Of a stretch of DNA of 64,000 nt, positions 16,171 to 23,721 are shown piece after piece (the stretch's first letter is position 1; each line of letters begins with the position of its first letter). The DNA is from Bin87 sp963692995. GTDB lineage: Bacteria; Chloroflexota; Dehalococcoidia; Lucifugimonadales; UBA3495. The position numbers and the translations under genes were made by a program. Below the pieces are notes generated by a model. The model was not told where the DNA came from and did not search any database. It saw only the letters and a list, made by a program, of their open reading frames with translations. The stretch lies in the NCBI GenBank assembly GCA_963692995.1, contig OY843611.1, positions 1,550,001 to 1,614,000 on the forward strand. The letters are read 5' to 3'.

Positions 16171-17970
16171 ATGGTTATCCGGCAGACGCCCCAAGATCTC
16201 GAACAGGGCGACGTCGCCTTGCCCGAAACCGGCCGCCCCGTCATACGCTCCCGGGAGGGAGTTATTTCTTCAGGCCATTACCTCACGTCTATGGCCGGGA
16301 TGCGGATGCTGTGGGCCGGCGGAAACGCTTTTGACGCCCTGGTGGCGGCCGGGTTCGCGGCCGCGGTAGTGGAGCCAATAGCATCCTATTCCCTCGCCGC
16401 CGAAGGCGTGTTCATGCTCTACGATTCGGCCAGCGGCGACCTATTGTCCCTCAGCGGTCAAGGCGGGGCCCCGGCGGCCGCCACCGCCGATTTCTACCTC
16501 TCCCGAGGCCACCAACGAATCCCCACCGGGCCCGGCATGGACGCTCCGCTCTCCTTCACCCAGCCCGGCATCGTCGATGCGTTCATCTCCCTGCTGGAAC
16601 GCTACGGCGCCATGTCCTTGGAAAAGGTCCTTGAACCGGCCATCGCCTACGCGGAAAATGGCATTCCCCATTATGAGTACATGCTGGAGCGGCTGAAGTC
16701 AACGTCGGGCCAGGAACAGTTTAACAACTTCCCTCCGGGCGGTTGGGAAGTGTTTTACCACGACCGGCGCGTTCCGCAACCCGGCTCGCTGCTGGTCCAG
16801 CCGGGACTGGCCAGCACGTTGAAGATCATGCGCGACGCCTCGCGGGCCGCCGGTTCCGGCCAGGCCGGACTACAGGCGGCCCGCGACGCATTTTACCGCG
16901 GCCCCATCGCCGACCGCATCGTAAAATCGGTGGAGAAGGTCGGCGGCATTCTGGCGCTGGACGATCTGGCCAATTACCGCAGCCGGTTCGCCGACCCGGT
17001 CAGCGCCAGCTTCAGCGGGCATGACATCCGAGGCCAGAGCGCCTGGACCCAAGGCCCCATGCTGATGCAAACCCTGAACATCCTGGAGAACTTCGACCTC
17101 GAAGCGATGGGACACAACAGCCCGGCCTACATCCACACCGTCGCAGAAGCCCTCAAGTTGTCCTTTGGCGACCGCGAGGCTTTTTACGGCGACCCGGACT
17201 TTGTCGAAGTGCCGCTGGATGGCCTCTTGTCCAAAGAATACGCCGCCGAACGCTCCCAGCTAATCGATCCGGAAGGCGCTTATCCTGCTCAACCGGAACC
17301 CGGAGATCCGTGGCGGTACTCCCGCCGCAACGGGAAGACGGCCGCTCCCGTAATGTCCCCTCCCGCCGTGGCTCCCGATCCGTCGGCGGATGACGGCACT
17401 ACCCATGTCTCGGTGTTGGATCGGGATGGCAACATGGTCTGCGGAACCATCAGCGGCGGATCCTTCTCCAAGTCGGTGTTCTTCCCCGAAGTGGGCTGCT
17501 GCTTGAGCACGCGCATCGAGATGTTCAACTGCGAACCCGGACATCCTAACGTCGTAGAGCCCGGCAAGCGGCCTCGCACTACCTTGGTGAACTATATCGT
17601 GTCAAAAGACGGGCAGCCGGTGATGACTTTTGGGTGTCCTGGAGGCGACAACCAAGTGCAGGCCAACGTGCAGCTTGTCCTCAATTCGCTGGTCTTCGGC
17701 ATGGACCCGCAGCAGGCCGTGGAAGCGCCCAGGTTCGCCACCGCCAGCAACGTCAACTCCTTCTATCCCCACGTCTATTACCCCGGTCAACTTGACCTGG
17801 AGCCGGGGATACCCGAATCCACCGCGGACGTCTTGCGCGCTCTTGGGCACAAAATTAACCGGACCGCCAATTGCGGTCTCGGTGCAACTGTGTCGGTGCG
17901 AGACCCCAAAGATGGCTCCCTGAGTACCGGAGCCGACCCCCGCCGGGCCTGCTATGCGTTGGCGCTCTAA
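16171..17970 (+). CDS. Gamma-glutamyltransferase family protein
   Basis: A 599-residue Ntn-hydrolase precursor that self-cleaves into two chains. The cleavage and nucleophile site is DDGTTHVSVLD, with T410 as the N-terminal nucleophile of the small chain, followed by CGTISGGSF and the FGCPGGDNQVQ block. The early region GGNAFDALVAAGFAAAVVEP is also typical. The ATG at 16171 follows AAGGAG. No signal peptide is seen although many GGTs are periplasmic, so it may be a cytosolic GGT-like acylase. Reaction by family: gamma-glutamyl transfer or hydrolysis of glutathione-type amides; the specific substrate is unknown. Confidence 0.9.
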   Translation: MVIRQTPQDLEQGDVALPETGRPVIRSREGVISSGHYLTSMAGMRMLWAGGNAFDALVAAGFAAAVVEPIASYSLAAEGVFMLYDSASGDLLSLSGQGGAPAAATADFYLSRGHQRIPTGPGMDAPLSFTQPGIVDAFISLLERYGAMSLEKVLEPAIAYAENGIPHYEYMLERLKSTSGQEQFNNFPPGGWEVFYHDRRVPQPGSLLVQPGLASTLKIMRDASRAAGSGQAGLQAARDAFYRGPIADRIVKSVEKVGGILALDDLANYRSRFADPVSASFSGHDIRGQSAWTQGPMLMQTLNILENFDLEAMGHNSPAYIHTVAEALKLSFGDREAFYGDPDFVEVPLDGLLSKEYAAERSQLIDPEGAYPAQPEPGDPWRYSRRNGKTAAPVMSPPAVAPDPSADDGTTHVSVLDRDGNMVCGTISGGSFSKSVFFPEVGCCLSTRIEMFNCEPGHPNVVEPGKRPRTTLVNYIVSKDGQPVMTFGCPGGDNQVQANVQLVLNSLVFGMDPQQAVEAPRFATASNVNSFYPHVYYPGQLDLEPGIPESTADVLRALGHKINRTANCGLGATVSVRDPKDGSLSTGADPRRACYALAL

Positions 17971-18011
17971 ACATTGCTTCCGACTTCCCCCAGCCTGGCG
18001 GCTATCGAAAA

Positions 18012-18683
18012 TCAGGAGATCCGGTTGTTTGCATAATTGCAAACGTCCCGCAGACAGCATCCTTCACAACGGGGCTTGTTCTTGCTGCACGCCTCTTTGT
18101 GGTGCCGGTCCAGCAGCGCGTGGTACTCATTGTACACTCGCGCATCCGCTGGCACGCCCGCCTGGAACATATCCTGCCATCCGGCGTAATCATCACGACC
18201 CGACGGCGTAAACCCGACCCGACGCATGATGCGAATGGTGTAGGCGTCGATAACAAACGAGGGCTTGCCGGCGGCATACAGCAGAATGTCGTCCGCGGTC
18301 TCCGGCCCGATCCCGTAGATGCTCAGCAGTTCCCGGCGCAAAGCGGCGGTATCGGCCGCAAACATCGCGTCAAGATCGCCGCCGTAATTCAGGCACACGT
18401 GGGCGGCGAAAGCCTTGAGCTTGCGCGCCTTGGCATTGTAGTACCCCGACGGGCGCACCAATTTTGCCAGCTCTGCCTCGCCCATATGATGGACTGCCGG
18501 CCAGTCGTGGATTCCGCCGGCCTTCAGGTTGGTCAGCGCCCGCTCAACGTTGCGCCACGCCGCCGCCTGGGTCAAGATTGCCCCGGCAATCATCTCAAAA
18601 CGGCTGTCTCCGGGCCACCAGCCCTGCGGGCCATAAGCGTCGAGCAGACGGCGGTAGATCTCTTTCAGAAAACCGGCCCGCAT
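18012..18683 (-). CDS. EndoIII-like HhH-GPD DNA glycosylase (MagIII type)
   Basis: A 223-residue helix-hairpin-helix glycosylase. The C-terminal iron-sulphur ligands C199, C206, C209 and C215 (C-x6-C-x2-C-x5-C) match endonuclease III. The hairpin reads YGIGPETADDILLYA, so the catalytic Lys of EndoIII is Glu (E128), while the catalytic Asp remains (D146 in FVIDAYTIRI). That pattern resembles the 3-methyladenine glycosylase MagIII rather than a bifunctional lyase. Expected role: monofunctional removal of alkylated bases. sfsA lies 22 bases upstream on the same strand. Confidence 0.85.
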   Translation of the reverse strand: MRAGFLKEIYRRLLDAYGPQGWWPGDSRFEMIAGAILTQAAAWRNVERALTNLKAGGIHDWPAVHHMGEAELAKLVRPSGYYNAKARKLKAFAAHVCLNYGGDLDAMFAADTAALRRELLSIYGIGPETADDILLYAAGKPSFVIDAYTIRIMRRVGFTPSGRDDYAGWQDMFQAGVPADARVYNEYHALLDRHHKEACSKNKPRCEGCCLRDVCNYANNRIS

Positions 18684-18705
18684 ATCTCAAACACCCCTTG
18701 GAACA

Positions 18706-19395
18706 TCACAGTCGTACCGGAACCTCGTCGGCGAGAACGATGCTCCGTTCATCAACTCGGCATCGGTACGCCCACGTTTTTACACCGGACGCTACGGCCT
18801 CCCGGAGCGTGGCCCCCAACAACGGATCTGCCAGGTCATGGGGAGCGAAGGCGCTGGCGTCGGCGCGCTGAATCACGAAAATCACCGCCGCTTCGTGACC
18901 GGCCTCCCGCGCCGCCATCAGGCTATGCAAATGCTTGACCCCGCGCAGCGTGGGCGCGTCAGGGAAAAGGGCCACTCCATTCTGAACCAGCGTAACCGAT
19001 TTGGTCTCTACGTAGCACGAACCGTCCGGTCCTTCCAGCAGGAAATCCAGCCGGCTCGCGCCGAAAACCTTCTCCGGGCGAACCACCGGGTAACTGCCAA
19101 ATTGCGGCAAGCGATCTTCGGCCATGGCCTCGGCGAGCAATTTATTGGGAAGGCGCGCGTCGGCGGAGGACAAGACATCGCCAATGTCAACCAACGCCAG
19201 GTCGTAAGCGGTTTTCCGGGACGCCGACGCCGGAGCCGGCGCTAATAGCACTCGATAGCCCGGCGCCAGCAGTTCGCGCATCCGACCCGAATTTGGCACG
19301 TGGGCGAGATGTTCCTTGCGGTCAACATCCACCAACGCGGCGAACCGGTTGAGCCGCTTGATGAACCGACCTTCTACCAGCGGAGGAAAACGCAA
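18706..19395 (-). CDS. sfsA: SfsA family protein
   Basis: A 229-residue homologue of the sugar fermentation stimulation protein, with an N-terminal OB-like part (RFIKRLNRFAALVDVDRKEHLAHVPNSGRM) and a C-terminal nuclease-like domain containing SRLDFLLEG and CYVETKSVTL, then FPDAPTLRGVKHL. The D-x-(E)-x-K pattern (D in SRLDF, E and K in VETKSV) is the PD-(D/E)xK signature noted for this family. Length is normal. Its true cellular role is not established. It is probably cotranscribed with the downstream glycosylase gene. Confidence 0.92.
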   Translation of the reverse strand: MRFPPLVEGRFIKRLNRFAALVDVDRKEHLAHVPNSGRMRELLAPGYRVLLAPAPASASRKTAYDLALVDIGDVLSSADARLPNKLLAEAMAEDRLPQFGSYPVVRPEKVFGASRLDFLLEGPDGSCYVETKSVTLVQNGVALFPDAPTLRGVKHLHSLMAAREAGHEAAVIFVIQRADASAFAPHDLADPLLGATLREAVASGVKTWAYRCRVDERSIVLADEVPVRL

Positions 19396-19517
19396 TGTAC
19401 CGGCTCCTGAGTTGATCGGCCTGGCCGATCCGCCTGATTGTGCACGCCCAATCCTAACAACGATTTGGTGCGACTCGCAATCAAAATGCGGCGCCCCCAG
19501 CTATAGATTTGGCAAAT

Positions 19518-19547
19518 CTGACGGCGCCGCCCAAAACGGGCTATAAT
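19518..19547 (+). promoter_or_regulatory. Promoter of the amidohydrolase-VOC operon
   Basis: CTGACG (19518-19523), an 18-base spacer and a perfect TATAAT (19542-19547) lie about 68 bases before the ATG at 19616. Confidence 0.5.
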
Positions 19548-19615
19548 CCTGTAACCTGGCGGGCCGAATGGGCCCTGCCGCCACCCAGCAAGGCAACGAC
19601 AGGAGGCAAGCGCAT

Positions 19616-20587
19616 ATGGCAGTACGAGTCCTGGACGTCCATGCCCATATCATGCCGGAGAGCGCGTTGCGGGCGATGCAGAGCGGAGAAAACTGGTTCG
19701 GAGTCAGCGCGCCCGTGCTATACAACCAGCACCGCTACAATCCCCGCACCTTCTGGACGCCGGAGCAACGTCTGGCCGACATGGATTCTCTCGGGGTGGA
19801 TGTCCATGTGCTTTCCACCAACGCCAATATGTACTTTTACGATTTAGGCGTTGACCAAACCATTGACATACATCGGGAGTGCAACGACCACGTGGCTCGA
19901 CTTGTCGATGAATACCCCAACCGTTTCGCCGGCTTGGCTCACCTTCCCATGCAGGATGTGAACGCGGCTACGGAGGAGTTGACCCGAGCGGTACAGGAAC
20001 TCGGATTGAAGGGCGCCATGATCGGCGATCACGTCAATGGACGCGCCTTCGACGATGCATCCTTCAACCCCTTGTGGGCCGCCGCAGAACGCTTGGGCGC
20101 CCTGCTCCTCATCCACCAAGGCGGAGGAACCGTAGTCTCGCCCCGCCTGGACCGCTACCACCTGCCCAATACCATTGGCAACCTGGCCGACCGGGCCGTA
20201 ACCTTCGCGTCCTTCGTATTCGGTGGCGTCATGGACCGCTACCCCAACCTCAACATATGCCTTTGTCACGGCGGGGGTTATGCGTGCTACGGTATCGGAC
20301 GCATGGATCGTGGCTGGCAAGTCCGCCCGGAAGCCCGGGCTAACATTGACCAACCGCCCAGCGCGTACCTCAACCGTTTCTACTACGATTGCCTCACCCA
20401 CAGCGAGGAAGCCTTGCGGATGCTCATCGACATGGTGGGTATTGAGCGAGTGTTCTTCGGCACGGACTGGCCTTTCGATATGTGCGCCGATTGGCCGGTT
20501 TCCTGGTTGCTGGGTTTGGAGAGCCTGTCTCGCCACGAAAAGGACGCCATTCTTTTCGTAAACTTGGAGCGTCTGTTGCACATCTGA
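19616..20587 (+). CDS. ACMSD-type amidohydrolase (paralogue 1)
   Basis: A 323-residue metal-dependent hydrolase or decarboxylase of the amidohydrolase_2 group. Metal residues: DVHAHI near the N-terminus, H in LIHQGGG, H in LCHGGGYACYG and the Asp in FGTDWPFDM. Start ATG at 19616 behind AGGAGG; an in-frame ATG at 19568 lacks a site. It heads a two-gene operon with a VOC protein. Relatives act on ACMS, gamma-resorcylate or 5-carboxyvanillate, so ring-cleavage metabolites are plausible substrates. Two tandem paralogues lie at 53,689 and 54,730; the latter shares the motifs HQGG, HGGGxACYG and GTDWPxDM with this one. Confidence 0.88.
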   Translation: MAVRVLDVHAHIMPESALRAMQSGENWFGVSAPVLYNQHRYNPRTFWTPEQRLADMDSLGVDVHVLSTNANMYFYDLGVDQTIDIHRECNDHVARLVDEYPNRFAGLAHLPMQDVNAATEELTRAVQELGLKGAMIGDHVNGRAFDDASFNPLWAAAERLGALLLIHQGGGTVVSPRLDRYHLPNTIGNLADRAVTFASFVFGGVMDRYPNLNICLCHGGGYACYGIGRMDRGWQVRPEARANIDQPPSAYLNRFYYDCLTHSEEALRMLIDMVGIERVFFGTDWPFDMCADWPVSWLLGLESLSRHEKDAILFVNLERLLHI

Positions 20588-20628
20588 ACGGTCGCCACTA
20601 CCTGCTCACCCAAAACGGAGGACGTAAA

Positions 20629-21024
20629 ATGGGACTCAATGCCGACAGCATCCGCCTCAAGGCCATCAACCACATCACTTACAATGTTCGGAACAAAGAT
20701 ATCGCCTTGCAGTGGTATCAGGAAGTCCTGGGCGTCAAGCAAATTCCGAAGATGGTGGACAGCGACAACCTCTACTGGTTGCAGCTTCCCAGCGGCGCGA
20801 TGGTCCACATCATAGAAAACCCCGACGCCCCGTCCGCGCCGTCCCACCACACCGCCTTCGAGGTGGACGACATCGCTGCCGCCCGCGACGAGTTGCAGAA
20901 CATCGGCGTGGAGTGCACCGACATCCAGACCCGCCACGACGGGCAGCAGGCCTTCTACTTCCACGACCCGGACCACAACCGCCTGGAAATCTGCACCAAG
21001 TCGGGGTTCGGCGTGCTGGTGTAG
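20629..21024 (+). CDS. VOC-family (glyoxalase/dioxygenase fold) protein
   Basis: A 131-residue vicinal-oxygen-chelate protein with two beta-alpha-beta-beta-beta modules. Likely metal ligands are the His in INHITYNV, the His pair in PSHHTAFEVDD and the Glu in NRLEICTKS. The ATG at 20629 follows GGAGG, 41 bases after the amidohydrolase stop, so the pair forms an operon. Members are extradiol dioxygenases, glyoxalases or isomerases; the size fits a single-chain homodimeric lyase or resistance-type protein. Substrate unknown. Confidence 0.85.
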   Translation: MGLNADSIRLKAINHITYNVRNKDIALQWYQEVLGVKQIPKMVDSDNLYWLQLPSGAMVHIIENPDAPSAPSHHTAFEVDDIAAARDELQNIGVECTDIQTRHDGQQAFYFHDPDHNRLEICTKSGFGVLV

Positions 21025-21052
21025 TCGGAGGTCCGAGCTCGGGCGTCTGCCG

Positions 21053-21073
21053 GGGCGGGCCTTGCGCCCGCCC
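21053..21073. terminator. Hairpin between convergent genes
   Basis: GGGCGGGC (21053-21060) pairs with GCCCGCCC (21066-21073) around a 5-base loop. It sits in the 49-base gap between the VOC gene and the minus-strand small gene and has only a short TT behind it. Confidence 0.5.
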
Positions 21074-21388
21074 TTACGGTCTCCCCATAGAATAGCGATT
21101 CAAAATCCCCAGGTAAGCCCGCTGCCCTTCGTTGGCGATTGCCGGTCGGTCGGCCTGGTACTCGGCCCAAACGGATTGCGTGAGCGCCGTTGCTTTGCCC
21201 GCCGATTTGTAAGGGTTCACCGGATCCAACCCGGCGTATGCCTGCATACGGGCGGCTATGGACTTGGGGCTGCGTTCCAGCGCGGAAGCCAGCGCCGTCA
21301 CCTCCCGACTGTCGTGGGCAACTTTCCCCCGGTAAAGGTGCAACGCCGCCAGATCTTCCAAGCGGGTCCATTTGCGCGCGGAGGGCAT
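21074..21388 (-). CDS. Stand-alone KWTRLEDL-type small domain protein
   Basis: A 104-residue basic, helical protein. It begins RKWTRLEDLAALHLYRG and contains ALERSPKSIAARMQAYAGLDP followed by a basic segment and SVWAEYQADR. This resembles the SANT/Myb-like N-terminal module (WTREEL...LIGRTPSSVAMKL...FASLDP) that I know from HNH restriction nucleases, here without a nuclease domain. It is 9 bases downstream of the ParA gene on the same strand. DNA binding is inferred. It could be an adaptor or sequence reader for the two upstream proteins. Confidence 0.65.
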   Translation of the reverse strand: MPSARKWTRLEDLAALHLYRGKVAHDSREVTALASALERSPKSIAARMQAYAGLDPVNPYKSAGKATALTQSVWAEYQADRPAIANEGQRAYLGILNRYSMGRP

Positions 21389-21397
21389 GGCAAGCTC

Positions 21398-22447
21398 CTA
21401 TGTAACGCCGTTGGCCACCAGGTCGATCCGCTGGATTATCTTTTCGGCCAACGCTCTGAAATCAGCGCGTGCATCGCTGACGGCAGCGGCATGACTGCCA
21501 AATGCGCCGTCGGCGGTGGTCAGCTTAAAAATAGGTTTACGATGCTCCTGTGCCATCGGAACCAGGCTGCGATAATGCTTCATTGTGGCCAGGGCGTTTT
21601 CCGAGTCTTGCTGCGGGGTAGCGGCGTATGGGCCGTCTGCTTTTTCCAACAGGTTGCTGGCATATTCCTTCGGCATCCGGTTCACCCATTTATCATAAGC
21701 GCTTACCGGACGACTCAAGCGGACGCTATGCTGCTGAACCACATAGCCGACGGGCTGCATACCCCCTTTCGGCAACGGGAACTCCGGTTCCGGCCAGTTG
21801 CCACGACGGCGCTGCCAGTCTTGCCGCCAGCGACGCAGCGTAGGGCCCAGGTTGCGCAGCCCTTGCAATGAAAACAGGTCCGCTCCTAATGGAACTACTA
21901 CATAGTCCGTGGCAATCAAGGCCGAACGGTTGATTGCGCCGAGGTTGGGGCCAATGTCAGCGAGTATGATTTTAGCGTTCACTTGACTGGCCGCGTATTG
22001 CATTATTGTCGAGAACGCGGTCAGTATGCGGAAAGGACGATACAGATTGCTGGAACCCAGCGCGTTGGGCCATTCGGTTGCCAGCGTGTCCTCGAATCCG
22101 GCTAGCGACAAATCCCCTGGAATTAAGCTTAGGTTGCCGTCAATCATAAGTTGCAGAGCAACTTGCTGGAGTGCCGGGTACCGCAAATCCCCCACCTCCA
22201 TTAGCGGCTTCACGCATTCAAAAATGGTAGCGCTGGACGCTGCGGCGTTAGCGCCGTCGTCCCATAGTGACTCCAGCCGCTCCTCATCAAGAAAAGCGGC
22301 CGTAAGATTAGCCTGCGGGTCCAGGTCGCAAGCCAGCACGTTATAGCCCAGTTCAGAGAGCATCCAAGCCAAGTGATAAACTAGCGAAGTCTTGCCTACT
22401 CCACCTTTGTTGTTAAAGAACGTCAAAACCGGAACCGTCATCACCAT
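21398..22447 (-). CDS. ParA/MinD-family ATPase
   Basis: A 349-residue P-loop ATPase. The deviant Walker A is FNNKGGVGKTS (residues 11-21), DLDPQANLT is the Walker A' region near 42-50, and ILADIGPNLGAINRSAL is the Walker B region. The C-terminal third (GMQPVGYVVQQHSVRLSRP, then KHYRSLVPMAQEHRKP) is an extension beyond standard chromosomal ParA. No ParB or parS-like site was seen beside it. The ATG overlaps the end of the Schlafen-type gene by 7 bases, so the two are translationally linked. Confidence 0.85.
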   Translation of the reverse strand: MVMTVPVLTFFNNKGGVGKTSLVYHLAWMLSELGYNVLACDLDPQANLTAAFLDEERLESLWDDGANAAASSATIFECVKPLMEVGDLRYPALQQVALQLMIDGNLSLIPGDLSLAGFEDTLATEWPNALGSSNLYRPFRILTAFSTIMQYAASQVNAKIILADIGPNLGAINRSALIATDYVVVPLGADLFSLQGLRNLGPTLRRWRQDWQRRRGNWPEPEFPLPKGGMQPVGYVVQQHSVRLSRPVSAYDKWVNRMPKEYASNLLEKADGPYAATPQQDSENALATMKHYRSLVPMAQEHRKPIFKLTTADGAFGSHAAAVSDARADFRALAEKIIQRIDLVANGVT

Positions 22448-23721
22448 GCCCCCGTAGCGGCTTTGGCCTTTATCACGGCGATAACGTGATTCCCTTGGGC
22501 AAGTAATTCCAGTTCAGGATGTTCTGATTCCCGCAGCAGTCGGCGAGCTGTCGGTATTCCAACCCCAAAGCGCTGTACAAAGCCAAGAGTTTTCATCGCT
22601 TCAGCCAAGTTCGGATTACGATAGTCGGTTAAACCCGGCTGGCCGAAGTTATCGTGGTTGATAGCTCCGTAGGGGCCACCGGGGCTGATAATCTCAATCC
22701 GGTCATTGAACCAGTACACCCGTACCGGAGCGTTGGTAGCTTCATAAGTGCGGTGCATAACCGCGTTGCGCGCGATTTGCTGAATAGCCGCAACCGGGTA
22801 CAGTTCGCTTCTCCGTTCAACCGATGCGGAAGTGAAGTCGACAGAAATTAGATTGTGAGCGCGCAGTTTTTCGTCGATGCGGCGCAGCACATTAGGGACA
22901 GCTCCGCGAATATCCTCGCTGTCAATAACAGCATCCGACAGTTCCGTCCCATCAATGCGAAGGAACTGTACATAGGCGCCGGGCAGGACATCCTGCGGGT
23001 TCTTGCCGATAACCAGTATGCCCATTACGGTAGCAACCGGGTTGTCCGCTGCCGCAATCATTTTCGTTGCCGCCAGTCGTTCTTCAAGGGTGCGATCGTT
23101 GGCGGACAGCACGTCATCGGAAAAGGCTTGTGGCAGATATTCATACTCGAACTGAATCAGGTTAATGTCGTGCAAGCTGGTAGATGGAACGGGCTGGAGG
23201 TCAAAAGGCCGGTCGCCATAACGACGGCGCTCGTTAAGGATTCGCACGTCTTGCGCCGTTGCGATTCTACGGCTCGGCCCGATGCGGATATGCACTCTAC
23301 CTCGGTAGCTAACCGGCGGCGAATCCGATGGCGCAACGATCACTACGGCTACATCCTTACCGCTGAAAGTCCGCTTCACCACTGCTATTGACGGCGGCGG
23401 CAGTGTATTGCCGTCGGTTTTTATGTCCGCCAGCTGCCGGAGCAGCTCATCCGTAACCTCAATGCCGATGATGGCATGGTCGCTATCCCGCACCCCGATA
23501 ACAACTACGCCCGGCAACCCATACCCCGGCAGGTCGTTGGCGAAAGCGCACACTGCCTCGCGGATTGCGTTGGCGCCGCCGCCGGATAGCGTTTCTTTGA
23601 ACTCCACTCGGTCGGCTTCGCCGTCGCTAATTAGTTGCAGTAGCTGTTGGTCGGACAGGCTAAACATAACGGCATTAGCGAGGCGACCTGGCGCCGGCCC
23701 GGTGGAGCCGGCGCCCATCAT
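22441..23721 (-). CDS. Schlafen/AlbA_2 and RecG-like C-terminal ATP-binding protein
   Basis: A 426-residue protein. The N-terminal Schlafen AlbA_2 domain shows DRVEFKETLSGGGANAI (residues 38-54), AFANDLPGYG and VVVIGVRDSDHAIIGI. The C-terminal half has IQQIARNAVMHRTYEATNAP and ISPGGPYG, then RNPNLAEAMKTLGFVQRFG, the HATPase_c_4-like module found in transcriptional regulators annotated as RecG-like. The ATGATG at 23721 touches the TAA of the GMC gene, with AAGGAAAGG as ribosome site; an alternative ATG at 23667 has none. It heads the unit with ParA and the small domain protein. Function unknown: regulation or defence are both possible. Confidence 0.85.
   Translation of the reverse strand: MMGAGSTGPAPGRLANAVMFSLSDQQLLQLISDGEADRVEFKETLSGGGANAIREAVCAFANDLPGYGLPGVVVIGVRDSDHAIIGIEVTDELLRQLADIKTDGNTLPPPSIAVVKRTFSGKDVAVVIVAPSDSPPVSYRGRVHIRIGPSRRIATAQDVRILNERRRYGDRPFDLQPVPSTSLHDINLIQFEYEYLPQAFSDDVLSANDRTLEERLAATKMIAAADNPVATVMGILVIGKNPQDVLPGAYVQFLRIDGTELSDAVIDSEDIRGAVPNVLRRIDEKLRAHNLISVDFTSASVERRSELYPVAAIQQIARNAVMHRTYEATNAPVRVYWFNDRIEIISPGGPYGAINHDNFGQPGLTDYRNPNLAEAMKTLGFVQRFGVGIPTARRLLRESEHPELELLAQGNHVIAVIKAKAATGAW

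Noticed and set aside
17871..18938. Plus-strand frame overlapping the end of ggt and opposite the glycosylase gene
   Set aside because: Antisense to the MagIII-type and sfsA genes, composition low-complexity.
21398..22447. ParA gene taken as a plasmid or chromosome partition locus
   Set aside because: No ParB-like gene and no repeated parS-like site was found next to it; the neighbours are an AlbA_2 protein and a small domain protein.
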